Assembly (NCBI GenBank): GCA_016887505.1
Contig: CP069393.1
Span: 1,784,001 to 1,848,000 of the forward strand
Direction: 5' to 3'
Source: Clostridia bacterium
GTDB taxonomy: Bacteria; Bacillota; TC1; UBA5767
Length of the DNA: 64,000 nucleotides
The position numbers were made by a program, and so were the translations under genes. Positions 48,380 to 57,325 of the stretch are shown here, piece after piece (the stretch's first letter is position 1; every line of letters begins with the position of its first letter). The notes below the pieces were generated by a model. It saw only the letters and a program-made list of their open reading frames with translations, was not told the DNA's origin and searched no databases.

Positions 48380-50799
48380 CTCATAGAAACCTTTTCCTGT
48401 TGAATCTTCACCTTACCATCCAAGTAATTAATGACTAATTTGTCACCTGAAGAAATTTTATTATCTAGGATACCATCCGCCAGAATGTCCTCAATTTCGC
48501 TTTGAAGCAAACGGCGCAATGGTCTAGCTCCATATTCTTGGTCGAATCCTTTTTCAACCAAGTGTTCCTCCATTTCCGGCGAAAGACGAATATTAATTTT
48601 CTTTTCGTCCAAGCGTTTCTGGATATCCAACAACATTAAACCGAGTATTTTTCGTGAATCTTCTTTATTTAGGTAATCGAAGACAACAATTTCATCAATA
48701 CGATTCAAAAACTCCGGTTTGAAGGCTTTCTTTAATTCAGCAAGCAGTTTTTCCTTGTTGCTCTTCTGCTTTTGGTTGGAGTCTGTCACAAAACCAACTG
48801 TTTTCTCCCTACGCAAGGTGGCTGCGCCAACATTCGAAGTCATAATCAATACAGTATTTCTAAAATCTACTTTCCGACCAGTAGAATCGGTCAAACGACC
48901 ATCCTCCAATACCTGCAAAAATAGATTAAATACATCCGGATGCGCTTTTTCGATTTCATCAAATAAAATTACACTATAGGGCTTACGGCGCACTGCTTCG
49001 GTTAGTTGTCCCGCTTCATCATATCCCACATATCCTGGAGGTGCACCAATTAACTTGCTCACGGTATGCTTCTCCATATACTCTGACATATCAAAGCGAA
49101 TCAAAGCATCCTCCTCGCCAAATAATTCTGCCGCCAGCGCCTTTGCTAGTTCCGTTTTCCCAACACCGGTCGGACCTAAAAATATAAAAGATCCCACTGG
49201 ACGATTGGTATTTTTCAAACCAGCACGAGCTCTGCGAACTGCCTTGGCCACTGCTGTTACACCTGTATCTTGTCCAATTACCCGTTTATGCAGGTTGTCC
49301 TCTAAATTAGCAAGTTTTTCCATCTCCGACTCCCCTATCTTAGATAAGGGAATTCCGGTCCAACCAGCAATGGTAATGGCAATTTCTTCTTCATTCAATA
49401 TGATATCGGTCTGGGCTTTATTTTGACTATAGTCTTTTCTTAGGGCTTCTACTTTCGTTTGGACTTCTTTCTGAGTATCCCGCAGTCTAGCAGCTTCCTC
49501 AAAGTCCTGCTCTGTAATCGCCTTGGATTTCTTTTCTGCCAGATCTTCCAATTCCTCTTCCAAAACAGGCAACTCATCCGGAACTTGGTACTTGGTCAGC
49601 TTAACCCTAGCAGCAGATTCATCAAGCACATCAATCGCCTTATCCGGTAAAAAGCGGTCCGTTAGGTACCGATGTGACAATTCAGCTGCTGCTCGAATGG
49701 CCCCATCAGATATGCGAATCTTATGGTGGGCCTCATAGCGGTCCTTCAGCCCTTGTAAGATCAATATGCTTTCTTTTACCGAAGGCTCTTCTATACGTAC
49801 AGGCTGAAAACGCCGTTCTAGTGCGCCATCCTTTTCAATATATTTTCGGTATTCATCCAGGGTGGTCGCACCGATGCATTGCATCTCGCCACGCGCTAAA
49901 ACTGGCTTCAAAATATTGGCCGCATCGACTGCTCCTTCGGCTGCACCAGCTCCAATCAAAGTATGCAATTCATCGATGAATAAGATAATATTCCCAGCTT
50001 CTCGAACTTCCTTTAAGATTGCCTCAAAACGTTCTTCGAACTCTCCTCTAAATTTTGAACCTGCAATCATGCCCGGCAGATCAAGCATCAAAATGCGTTT
50101 ATCGAGCAATAACTCCGGGACCTTCTTTTCGGCAATCCGTAAGGCCATTCCTTCAGCCAACGCTGTTTTGCCCACACCAGGCTCTCCGACAACTACTGGA
50201 TTGTTCTTGGTACGCCTTGACAGAATCTGAATAATTCTGTCCAACTCCTTATCACGTCCAATAACTGGATCAAGCTGGTTCTCCTTGGCCATTAAGGTCA
50301 AATCTCTAGTATATTTCTCCAAGGCTTTCACTTCCTTGGCTGCTTCACCCTTTTCATGTTCGGTTTCTTGTTGGTTCTCAGTAGACTCCTGAAAAACTTT
50401 TTGCAAATCTTCCATATAGAAATCATGATTTGATAAGATTTGGGCTGCTAGCCCTTCGCCTTCTTCTAGAATTGCTCCCAATATATGGTATGGATAAATA
50501 AACTTTTCCCCTAACATACTTCTAAGCACGTTGGCTCTTTGAACAATCATTTTGCTCCGTGGAGTATAGCCTATTTCCCCCTTAATGGGTTCTGCTTTTC
50601 CAGTTAAGCGCACAACTTCCTCACGCAGTGAGACGAGTTCAATGCCAGCACTACGTAAAGCGTCACTGCCAAATCCTTTTTCCTCGTGCAACAAACCCAG
50701 CAAGAGGTGCTCCGTTCCTATATAATTATGCCCTAGCGCCTGCGCCTCTCTTCTAGCATTCAGTAAAACGCGTTTAGTCGCTTCAGTATATCTTTCCAT
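48376..50799 (-). CDS. clpC: ATP-dependent Clp protease ATPase subunit ClpC
   Basis: Hsp100 unfoldase that feeds ClpP and handles McsB-tagged proteins. The 807 residues have an N-domain with two repeats (1-145), AAA1 with Walker A GEPGVGKT near 207 and IILFIDELH, a middle coiled-coil with UVR-type [23 protein letters not shown] near 420, AAA2 with GPTGVGKT near 545 and [15 protein letters not shown], and a carboxyl D2-small domain with [10 protein letters not shown]. Last gene of ctsR-mcsA-mcsB-clpC. GGGAG precedes the ATG. Confidence 0.97.
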   Translation of the reverse strand: MERYTEATKRVLLNARREAQALGHNYIGTEHLLLGLLHEEKGFGSDALRSAGIELVSLREEVVRLTGKAEPIKGEIGYTPRSKMIVQRANVLRSMLGEKFIYPYHILGAILEEGEGLAAQILSNHDFYMEDLQKVFQESTENQQETEHEKGEAAKEVKALEKYTRDLTLMAKENQLDPVIGRDKELDRIIQILSRRTKNNPVVVGEPGVGKTALAEGMALRIAEKKVPELLLDKRILMLDLPGMIAGSKFRGEFEERFEAILKEVREAGNIILFIDELHTLIGAGAAEGAVDAANILKPVLARGEMQCIGATTLDEYRKYIEKDGALERRFQPVRIEEPSVKESILILQGLKDRYEAHHKIRISDGAIRAAAELSHRYLTDRFLPDKAIDVLDESAARVKLTKYQVPDELPVLEEELEDLAEKKSKAITEQDFEEAARLRDTQKEVQTKVEALRKDYSQNKAQTDIILNEEEIAITIAGWTGIPLSKIGESEMEKLANLEDNLHKRVIGQDTGVTAVAKAVRRARAGLKNTNRPVGSFIFLGPTGVGKTELAKALAAELFGEEDALIRFDMSEYMEKHTVSKLIGAPPGYVGYDEAGQLTEAVRRKPYSVILFDEIEKAHPDVFNLFLQVLEDGRLTDSTGRKVDFRNTVLIMTSNVGAATLRREKTVGFVTDSNQKQKSNKEKLLAELKKAFKPEFLNRIDEIVVFDYLNKEDSRKILGLMLLDIQKRLDEKKINIRLSPEMEEHLVEKGFDQEYGARPLRRLLQSEIEDILADGILDNKISSGDKLVINYLDGKVKIQQEKVSMS

Positions 50800-50820
50800 T
50801 TCTATTCATCTCCCTTGATT

Positions 50821-51864
50821 CTAATCGTCCACTAATAAAGCCTTGCGAACTAGTAGCGCTCTTCTCATAAGGCGCTCCTTACGGTCCTCCTCAGAATCCG
50901 AGCTGATATGGGCCGTTTGAATTTGATAGACTATTTTATTGAAATCGTTGATCTTTCTATTTAAGGGCAGGTCAAGACCCATTCTCCGGGCCAAGCGTAA
51001 ATCGCTAGCAATTTCGACTGCTTCTACCAGATTCAATCCCTTGGCATAACGAGCCAAGCCATACGATTTCCAAATATGGTTTTCCCTCGCAAAGCGTTCA
51101 TTCGGACTCCAATCCTCCATAAGCTGCCAATCTGTTTCTATCAACTTTGTTACTGTATTCTCCAGTTGGGTCAGTATTTCTTCCTCACCAATGCCCAAGG
51201 TTACTTGATTGCTTAACTGAAAAACAGCGCCTTGGCTCTTGGTTCCCTCACCATAAAATCCTCGCAAAGTATACCCTTTGCACGATAGGCGCTCACTTTC
51301 CTCCGCCAACTGTTTATCTAGAGCTAGGGCAGGCAAAAAAAGCATCACAGAAGCTCTAAGCCCGGTACCCAAGTTGGTTGGGCAACTCGTTAAATAACCC
51401 TTCTTCGTATCGAATGCATACTCCACAACATTTTCAAAGGCTTGGTCTACATTCTTGGCAATAACATAAGCCCCCTCTAAATCATATCCACTTGAAAAGC
51501 CCTGAATTCTCAGATGGTCTTCTTCGTTTACCATCACCGATATGCGTTCATCCAAGCCGGTCATAACTGCCCGGTTCTTCGGCAAAGCAAATAAATGTGG
51601 GCTAATAAGGTGTTTTTCCAAAAGCAAAGATTTAGTTCGCTTATCTACAGCATTTAAGTCTATCCAAGCAAGTTTCCCTGCTGCTTTTATAAATTCTGCT
51701 TCTCCAATTTGGGTTTTTATTTCTTCTAACAACTTACTTTTCTGTTCTTGATTCATGCGTCCTGGGAAAGGGTACCCCGAAATATTGCGCGCAAGTCTTA
51801 CCCTGCTGGATACTACCGATTCCTCTAGTTGCATCGTTTTCGTATCACTATACTGGGTCAACAT
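50821..51864 (-). CDS. mcsB: Protein-arginine kinase McsB
   Basis: Phosphorylates arginines on damaged proteins and on CtsR, marking them for ClpCP. The 347-residue protein has the phosphagen-kinase fold: SSRVRLARNISGYPFPGR near 19-36, RAVMTGLDERISVMVNEEDHLRIQ near 95, the Cys of YLTSCPTNLGTGLRASV near 160 and RFARENHIWKSYG. The ATG at 51864 overlaps mcsA by 17 nt with GGAGGATAACC upstream. Activity normally needs McsA, the adjacent gene. Confidence 0.95.
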   Translation of the reverse strand: MLTQYSDTKTMQLEESVVSSRVRLARNISGYPFPGRMNQEQKSKLLEEIKTQIGEAEFIKAAGKLAWIDLNAVDKRTKSLLLEKHLISPHLFALPKNRAVMTGLDERISVMVNEEDHLRIQGFSSGYDLEGAYVIAKNVDQAFENVVEYAFDTKKGYLTSCPTNLGTGLRASVMLFLPALALDKQLAEESERLSCKGYTLRGFYGEGTKSQGAVFQLSNQVTLGIGEEEILTQLENTVTKLIETDWQLMEDWSPNERFARENHIWKSYGLARYAKGLNLVEAVEIASDLRLARRMGLDLPLNRKINDFNKIVYQIQTAHISSDSEEDRKERLMRRALLVRKALLVDD

Positions 51865-52372
51865 GGTTATCCTCCAAGGCACGTATCTTGTCTCTTACAA
51901 CGGCCGCCTCTTCATATTGTTCCTTTTCAATCAACTCTGAAATTTCTTGTTGCAAATCTTGCAATGTTTTTTTCTTCTCTAGGGTCGCCAGCATTCCCTT
52001 GGGAACGTAACCACAGTGTTCGTTGGCCTTCTGCACCTTATCGATAATTGGCTGTAATTCTGCTTCAAACACATGGTAACATTCTGGACAGCCTGCTAGT
52101 CCTGTTTTACGAATCATTTTTCCAGACGTTCCACAAACCGGGCACCGTTTATCATCAACACCACCGTTAAACATGATGCCAAAATCTTGCGGATTCGCCA
52201 AAATTGCTTTTAATAAAGTGCTACCATCTTGGCTAAACACCATCTTGTCTTTCATCCTCTTATAGTATTGCTCAGCACATACTGGACACAAATCCATTTG
52301 CGACTTCTTATTATCACTCATTCGTACAATGTGTACGGTTGCTTCTCTTTTCTTACATCTGCTACACAGCAT
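51848..52372 (-). CDS. mcsA: McsB activator McsA
   Basis: Zinc-binding partner that activates McsB and links CtsR to ClpC. The 174 residues carry four Cys pairs (CSRC at 3, CPVC near 34, CPVCG near 77, CPEC near 92) making two zinc sites, and a carboxyl UVR motif (LIEKEQYEEAAVVRDKIRAL near 143-162) like the one in the ClpC middle domain. Gene order, length and motifs are standard. Starts 10 nt after ctsR. Confidence 0.95.
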   Translation of the reverse strand: MLCSRCKKREATVHIVRMSDNKKSQMDLCPVCAEQYYKRMKDKMVFSQDGSTLLKAILANPQDFGIMFNGGVDDKRCPVCGTSGKMIRKTGLAGCPECYHVFEAELQPIIDKVQKANEHCGYVPKGMLATLEKKKTLQDLQQEISELIEKEQYEEAAVVRDKIRALEDNHVDPV

Positions 52373-52382
52373 GACGATACAC

Positions 52383-52847
52383 CTACTTCTCTCTCAGTTT
52401 TGCAAGCACCATGGCCCGCATCAAGTCCATGCGTAACGCATCTTTTTGTTCTTTCGCTCTATCCAACGTTGCGCCAGTTAAAACACCCAACATCAGTCTT
52501 CCCTCTGTTTTGCTGTAAAATTCATCTTCAACGAGCCGAGCAATTAAGCCTTTCGCTTCCTGTTCACTTAGATTCTGCTTGTTTCCATCGGCTAACATTT
52601 TGATTAAATCATCTTCCTGCTCAAGAGGCACTTTGACAATTCTTAAGTATCCCCCGCCTCCGCGGCGGCTCTCCACCACATAGCCTTGTGAAGTAGTAAA
52701 ACGTGTTTTCAATACATAGTTTATCTGCGAAGGTACGCAACAAAAGTATGAAGACAATTCTGCCCTTCTAAGCTCCACTGTTTGGTTTTCGCTTAGTGCT
52801 ATGATTTTTAATAGATATTGTTCTATCGCTTCAGCCTTGCTACCCAT
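52383..52847 (-). CDS. ctsR: Transcriptional repressor CtsR
   Basis: Heat-shock repressor of clp genes. The 154 residues have an amino-terminal winged HTH (VELRRAELSSYFCCVPSQIN near 19-38) and the Gly-rich wing SRRGGGGYLRIVKV that acts as temperature sensor, and a carboxyl helical dimer domain. A CtsR box lies 9 nt upstream of its ATG and covers the ribosome binding region, showing autoregulation of the operon. Confidence 0.96.
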   Translation of the reverse strand: MGSKAEAIEQYLLKIIALSENQTVELRRAELSSYFCCVPSQINYVLKTRFTTSQGYVVESRRGGGGYLRIVKVPLEQEDDLIKMLADGNKQNLSEQEAKGLIARLVEDEFYSKTEGRLMLGVLTGATLDRAKEQKDALRMDLMRAMVLAKLREK

Positions 52848-52855
52848 AATCTACC

Positions 52856-52872
52856 TCTGACCTTATTTGACT
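52856..52872 (-). promoter_or_regulatory. CtsR operator
   Basis: Minus strand AGTCAAA-TAA-GGTCAGA, matching the tandem heptad rule RGTCAAA-NAN-RGTCAAA at 13 of 14 fixed positions. It sits downstream of the predicted start point of the ctsR promoter. Confidence 0.88.
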
Positions 52873-52882
52873 TTATAATTCT

Positions 52883-52910
52883 ATGATAACGGAAGAGAGA
52901 TGAAAGTCAA
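52883..52910 (-). promoter_or_regulatory. Sigma-A promoter of ctsR-mcsA-mcsB-clpC
   Basis: TTGACT, 16 nt, TATCAT on the minus strand, with the CtsR box just downstream. Confidence 0.7.
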
Positions 52911-52948
52911 GAATTTCACAATTCAAACAGATATTCCTAGACAGGATA

Positions 52949-52957
52949 TGTTATAAT
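52949..52957 (+). promoter_or_regulatory. Extended -10 promoter of the HTH/coiled-coil gene
   Basis: TGTTATAAT on the plus strand, 23 nt before the ATG; AAAGGAG lies in between. No good -35. Confidence 0.5.
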
Positions 52958-52979
52958 ATGCAAAAAAGGAGAAACACCT

Positions 52980-53651
52980 ATGGAATATAAAATTGATGAT
53001 GTTGCCAAGCTGTTCGAGACAACCAATTTTACCATCTATTCCTACATCACCAAATACCCTGATCTGCGGAAGACCTTAAAAGCCAAATCTGGTGTTCTAA
53101 CCATCAACGAAATTGGTGTTGATCTTCTAAATAAATATATGAAAGACGCGAAGGGGATTAAAGATAGTAAAAGCAGCCAACCCGCTGCAGAAGAGATCTT
53201 TGGAGAACAGCACCCCGATGTAACGGTAAAGAAGAAAGCTCCTGAACCGCACATCGAACAAGTTATTAAACCTGAAGCTGAAATTAAACCAGTTGTTGAG
53301 GCTCAGCAGAAAGAGGAGACTCCTCCTTCTATTGAAACCACTTCTTCTGACGAAGCTTCACCCCTTGAAGAAACGGCTACCACACCTGAGGAAAAGTCAA
53401 AACCTTATTCCGATTTTTCCGACTTTTCTGTAAGGGTTCCGCCCAAAGCGCCAACCAACGATTCGGGATTTAATGATGTAACCTATCGCGAAATGAAGGA
53501 AGCTCTACTTTATCTGCGCGACCAGTTAGATAAAAAAGACCAGCAAATCAACGATTTGAGTCGTATGTTAGAAAACAACCAAATTCTTCTAAAACAAGAG
53601 CAACTTAATTTTAAATCATTGGAAGAATATCTGAGTAAAGGACGGTATTAG
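52980..53651 (+). CDS. HTH/coiled-coil protein of unknown function (RacA-like layout)
   Basis: I cannot name this 223-residue protein. Residues 1-60 look like a MerR/DUF3967-type helix-turn-helix (YKIDDVAKLFETTNFTIYSYI). Residues 65-155 are a disordered Pro/Glu/Thr-rich linker. Residues 165-220 form a coiled coil (EMKEALLYLRDQLDKKDQQI and on). DNA-binding head, flexible linker and coiled-coil tail is the layout of RacA and of some plasmid-partition helper proteins. It is divergent from the ctsR operon and followed by a terminator and a group of DnaA-box-like sites. Role in chromosome organisation is only a hypothesis. Confidence 0.72.
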   Translation: MEYKIDDVAKLFETTNFTIYSYITKYPDLRKTLKAKSGVLTINEIGVDLLNKYMKDAKGIKDSKSSQPAAEEIFGEQHPDVTVKKKAPEPHIEQVIKPEAEIKPVVEAQQKEETPPSIETTSSDEASPLEETATTPEEKSKPYSDFSDFSVRVPPKAPTNDSGFNDVTYREMKEALLYLRDQLDKKDQQINDLSRMLENNQILLKQEQLNFKSLEEYLSKGRY

Positions 53652-53700
53652 TGTTTCACAAATTCCAAGTCCTATTGTAAAAATCATTAGTTTCGCTGTA

Positions 53701-53745
53701 AAGCCTTCCATCTAACCCATGGGGATAGATGGAAGGCTTTTTTTA
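53701..53745 (+). terminator. Terminator of the HTH/coiled-coil gene
   Basis: 14-bp perfect stem (AAGCCTTCCATCTA / TAGATGGAAGGCTT, 11-nt loop) followed by TTTTTTATAT on the plus strand. Confidence 0.93.
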
Positions 53746-53903
53746 TATCTTCAGTTCGCCATTTAAGGCTATTGAAAAACAGAAAAAAATGAGTCCAGTT
53801 AAGTACTGAACTCATCCCAAAATATCACATTTACACTCTATTTAAGACAACGAGTACTAGATAAAAGGGGCTCTTATACTATATATACACATAAAAATCG
53901 TGG

Positions 53904-53947
53904 TTATACACTATTTCCACCGAGTTATCCACTTATTTTGTGGATAA
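53904..53947. other. Cluster of DnaA-box-like sites
   Basis: TGTGGATAA at 53939-53947 is a perfect DnaA box (TTATCCACA) on the minus strand, and TTATCCACT at 53925-53933 is one mismatch away in the opposite direction; with the neighbouring bases they make a 9-bp inverted repeat (GTTATCCAC / GTGGATAAC). TTATACACT at 53904-53912 is a weaker third site. The flanking 53870-53900 is AT-rich. Apart from the terminator upstream, the 53652-53947 spacer holds nothing else I recognise. Confidence 0.55.
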
Positions 53948-54724
53948 CTATAGCTCTATCCAATCCGTTGACCTGTATCGATGTGCGATGCACAAAGACA
54001 CATCTTTTCGGTGGATTAAAGCCTGCTCGATGCATGACCTTGCGATTGACGGCCTATTGTTTTCCGCACTCAAATGTGCCAAAGTAACAGCACGAGTATC
54101 CTCACCCAAAACTTCCAATAGTAAGTCCTTGCAATCTAGGTTGGACAGGTGGCCTTGATCGCCCAATATACGTTTCTTTAACGAATAGGGATATGGGCCC
54201 GTCTTTAACATATTTACATCATGATTGGCTTCTAGTACCAATCCAGCACACTGCTTTAAACGAGAACGTAGCGGTTCTTCTACTATACCTGTATCTGTTA
54301 CAAACGCTACCTTCTTTTCGCCATCTCCCACCATATAGCCGCAGGGTTCCAAGGCGTCGTGCGATAAGGCGAAGGTTTCGATATGTAACGATGCTAAATC
54401 AAAATCATCCCCAGCACGGTGCAGCCGAACAAATTCTTCCGGTACTTTTCCAACTCGGTCGCGCACCTTATTCCATGTACCAAAGGTGGTAAAGATTGGT
54501 ATTTTAAGCTTACGGTTAATAACGCCGACACCCTTACTATGGTCCCCGTGTTCATGGGTCAGCAGTATGCCCCGAACCTTATGTAAGGATATACCCATCC
54601 CCTCCGACAGAAGTTTCAATTGCTTGAATGATATCCCTCCATCTAAGAGTACGGCATCCTTCTCGTTCTCAATATATGAAACATTTCCAGTGCTACCACT
54701 TATCAGCGTAACATAACGCAGCAT
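53948..54724 (-). CDS. Metallo-beta-lactamase-fold hydrolase, WalJ/YycJ-like
   Basis: A 258-residue exonuclease-type hydrolase. The metal motif THEHGDH lies near residue 56, with further ligands in ALSHDALEPCGY, FVTDTG near 148, and a C-terminal HLS. The amino end YVTLISGSTGNVSYIE is typical of WalJ/YycJ, reported as a 5' exonuclease linked to mismatch repair and the wall-stress regulon. The ATG at 54724 is 1 nt after the trxB stop; the frame to 54856 lies within trxB. It is often near the origin in Bacillota. No walRK here. Confidence 0.85.
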   Translation of the reverse strand: MLRYVTLISGSTGNVSYIENEKDAVLLDGGISFKQLKLLSEGMGISLHKVRGILLTHEHGDHSKGVGVINRKLKIPIFTTFGTWNKVRDRVGKVPEEFVRLHRAGDDFDLASLHIETFALSHDALEPCGYMVGDGEKKVAFVTDTGIVEEPLRSRLKQCAGLVLEANHDVNMLKTGPYPYSLKKRILGDQGHLSNLDCKDLLLEVLGEDTRAVTLAHLSAENNRPSIARSCIEQALIHRKDVSLCIAHRYRSTDWIEL

Positions 54725-54725
54725 C

Positions 54726-55652
54726 CTATAATCCCTCGATATACTTCGAAGCGTTAATGGTAGCGAGAGCCGCATCGCCAACGGCAGTCGAAACTTGACG
54801 TAAGGTTGTTTGACGAGCATCTCCAGCAACAAAGACACCGTCCATCGTGGTTTCAAGCATGCTGTTTGCTTTAACTTGTCCTCTTTCGTCTAAAGTCACA
54901 TCACTATCCTTAAGAAAGTCTGTATTGGGTGACGTACCCACAAAGACAAATACCCCATCCACCTTTAGACGGTGCACCTCACCACTTTTTACATTTTTCA
55001 ATTCTACTTCTTCTACCTTTGAATTGCCTAGTATACGCTCTACGGTCTCACTGTATAGGATCTCAATTTTATCATTGGCTTTTACCCGGTCCTGAAGAAT
55101 CTTGGCACCCCGGAAGGCATCTCTTCTATGGATTAAGGTTACCTTACTCGCAAATTTGGTCAAGAATACGGCTTCTTCCAAAGCTGTATCCCCACCACCT
55201 ATTACGGCTATTTCACGGTCTCGGAAAAATGCTCCATCGCAAGTACCGCAATAAGAAACACCTGCACCGACAAACTCGTTTTCACCTTCTACTCCTAGTT
55301 TCCTAGGCATAGCACCCGTAGCAATAATTACCGCACTAGCCTCGATTTCTTCACTAGACGTAGCAAGAAGTAAACTGTTTTTTCCTCTACTAATCCCGGA
55401 AACACTGGCAGAAATATATTCTACTTCATTAAAATTTGTTGCCTGCATAGTGAACTTAGCCATAAGTTCCGGTCCAGATAGTCCTTCCGGAAATCCAGGA
55501 TAGTTCTCAATCCAGTCCGTATTAACCAACTGACCTCCCGGGGCACCCATCTCTATTAACTTGACATTAAGTCCTGCTCTTGCTCCATAAATGGCTGCGG
55601 TTAGTCCCGCTGGGCCCGCTCCGATAATTGCTAAATCACATTTCATCTCCAT
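54726..55652 (-). CDS. trxB: Thioredoxin reductase
   Basis: FAD/NADPH disulphide reductase of 308 residues. It shows the FAD dinucleotide motif IIGAGPAGLTAAIYGARAGL, the redox pair Cys135/Cys138 in SYCGTCDGAFF, the NADPH motif VIGGGDTALEEAVFL near 150, and GVFVAGDARQTTLRQV near 270. The pair reads CGTC, where CATC is more usual; this is within family variation. GGAAGGAG precedes the ATG. A ferredoxin-dependent variant would lose the NADPH residues, but HRRDAFRGA supports NADPH. Confidence 0.94.
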   Translation of the reverse strand: MEMKCDLAIIGAGPAGLTAAIYGARAGLNVKLIEMGAPGGQLVNTDWIENYPGFPEGLSGPELMAKFTMQATNFNEVEYISASVSGISRGKNSLLLATSSEEIEASAVIIATGAMPRKLGVEGENEFVGAGVSYCGTCDGAFFRDREIAVIGGGDTALEEAVFLTKFASKVTLIHRRDAFRGAKILQDRVKANDKIEILYSETVERILGNSKVEEVELKNVKSGEVHRLKVDGVFVFVGTSPNTDFLKDSDVTLDERGQVKANSMLETTMDGVFVAGDARQTTLRQVSTAVGDAALATINASKYIEGL

Positions 55653-55707
55653 GGTTCTCCTTCCTTGCTAAACATGCACATTATACCACCACAGGGTATG
55701 ATGTGCC

Positions 55708-55736
55708 AAAAAAAAAGGTCGCCTTTTGGCGACCTT
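55708..55736 (-). terminator. Terminator of the scf-M23 operon
   Basis: 9-bp stem AAGGTCGCC / GGCGACCTT (4-nt loop) followed by nine T on the minus strand, 5 nt after the M23 stop. Confidence 0.93.
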
Positions 55737-55740
55737 TATA

Positions 55741-57306
55741 TTAACTCAGATAATTGATGGGATTTTTTGCCACACCATTTATTCGAACCTCGAAATGACA
55801 ATGCGGTCCCGTGCTGTTTCCAGTACTTCCAACCAAACCAATTAGGTCACCACGTTCCACTTCTTGCCCATACGAAACCTTGAAAGCAGATAGATGTGCA
55901 TACCTAGTTTCCACGCCATTGCTATGGTCCACTTTGATTAAGTTACCGTAACCACCACCCCAAGAGCAGAAGGTTACAACACCACTTTCCGCAGCATACA
56001 CTGGAGTACCAGAGCTCGCTGCAATATCTAAACCACTATGGAATCCACTAGAGCGCCATCCGAAGGGAGAAGAAATGCGTCCTCTGAGAGGCCAAGCAAG
56101 ATCTCCGCTTCCACCGTCTCCTCTAGATGCCATAATATACTTCGTTCCTGAAGCCACTTCCTTATTCGTCGGGTCATTGATAACGACTTCCGCTACTTCA
56201 ACACGTTCCAATTCTCGACCGTTCTCAAAGGTAACCGCATACTCAACTTGCTTTGAGCCTGCCTCACCTTGTTGGATGGTCTTATACTGACCTTTCCATA
56301 AGGTAGAATCATTTACGTATGTCGTTTTGTAAGGAATACTTTCTTCTTTTACTAAAGTGCCTTCCGCTACAACATGCAATGGCTTTTCGACTACATTTAA
56401 GTTAAGTACTTCTCCAATTTGGAGATACGAATTACTCTCATTATGACTGGGATTGGCAGCACGCAACTCAGTAGTACTTAGTGAAAAACGTTCTGCAATC
56501 TGTGACAAGGTATCGTTTTTCTTTACTGTATATGTCTTTTGAACTTCTTCGCCGTTCAATAAGTAATTCTCAAATGTTTCTTTATCTGTAAAGGAGCTGA
56601 TATCTACTTCAGCCTTCTCATACTCTACAGATTCCGCTACTCGGATTTCTGTAATTTTCAACTCCCCAAAAGAAACTTCCGGTTCATAGCTAGCAACAAT
56701 TTCATCAATGACTCGTTGGCCATCTGACTCATCCTGCAATACAGCAACTTGCTCTCCATCTATATACATTTTATAGCCTACCGCTACAAAATTTAGCTTT
56801 TCACACAAAGATGCGACTTCCTCTTCTGTGGAAATCTCCTTTTTATCTACCCGAACGGGCATATACTCTATATTGTCTGTGTAATGTATGTTCTGGTAAT
56901 GCTCACTATTCGCAGCCAAGTATTGATCGACTGCTATTTCAACATCAGCATAATCCGCAACCACAGCCACTGTTTCACTATCTAACTCTACGGCATAGGC
57001 ATTGGGGAAACTGCTGGCGACAAAATACACCAAAAACGCTGCAGACATCGTGCAAACAGCAATCGCCGTTGCCCTCTTATTGGGTCTTATATTGAACCTA
57101 CCCAGCGTGCGCATCAAAAATTTGCCTGGCAAGGCAACTGTGTTTCGAATAGCTTGTCCCACCATTTCACTTATGGTGATGCTGGCACATTCCAGTTTTG
57201 CCAAAACTAATCCAATTTTTTTGCCCCAGCTGTGGGATCTCGGTGAGCGGTAGCGTGATTTATCCTGAGCGGATTTACGCTTTCCTTCCTTAGATATGTG
57301 TCCCAA
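55741..57306 (-). CDS. Membrane-anchored M23 peptidase with LysM and G5 domains
   Basis: Wall-facing zinc endopeptidase of 521 residues. A basic cytoplasmic head (1-78) leads to one membrane segment at about 81-97, then a linker domain, a LysM near 258-305 (TYTVKKNDTLSQIAERFSL), a G5 domain near 308-388 (KTIQQGEAGSKQVEYAVTFE) and the M23 core near 420-515 with HSGLD (His423, Asp427) and HCH (His502, His504). The start is taken as TTG at 57306, seven bases after GGAGG; the longer frame to 57336 also begins with TTG, overlaps scfB and lacks a site. It is co-transcribed behind scfB. It probably cuts peptidoglycan cross-links. Confidence 0.9.
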   Translation of the reverse strand: MGHISKEGKRKSAQDKSRYRSPRSHSWGKKIGLVLAKLECASITISEMVGQAIRNTVALPGKFLMRTLGRFNIRPNKRATAIAVCTMSAAFLVYFVASSFPNAYAVELDSETVAVVADYADVEIAVDQYLAANSEHYQNIHYTDNIEYMPVRVDKKEISTEEEVASLCEKLNFVAVGYKMYIDGEQVAVLQDESDGQRVIDEIVASYEPEVSFGELKITEIRVAESVEYEKAEVDISSFTDKETFENYLLNGEEVQKTYTVKKNDTLSQIAERFSLSTTELRAANPSHNESNSYLQIGEVLNLNVVEKPLHVVAEGTLVKEESIPYKTTYVNDSTLWKGQYKTIQQGEAGSKQVEYAVTFENGRELERVEVAEVVINDPTNKEVASGTKYIMASRGDGGSGDLAWPLRGRISSPFGWRSSGFHSGLDIAASSGTPVYAAESGVVTFCSWGGGYGNLIKVDHSNGVETRYAHLSAFKVSYGQEVERGDLIGLVGSTGNSTGPHCHFEVRINGVAKNPINYLS

Positions 57307-57325
57307 ATCGTGTCCTCCCGGGTTT

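Noticed and set aside
53652-53947. Chromosomal origin oriC
   Set aside because: Only two good DnaA boxes and one weak one, and dnaA/dnaN are absent; kept as a possible accessory DnaA site only.
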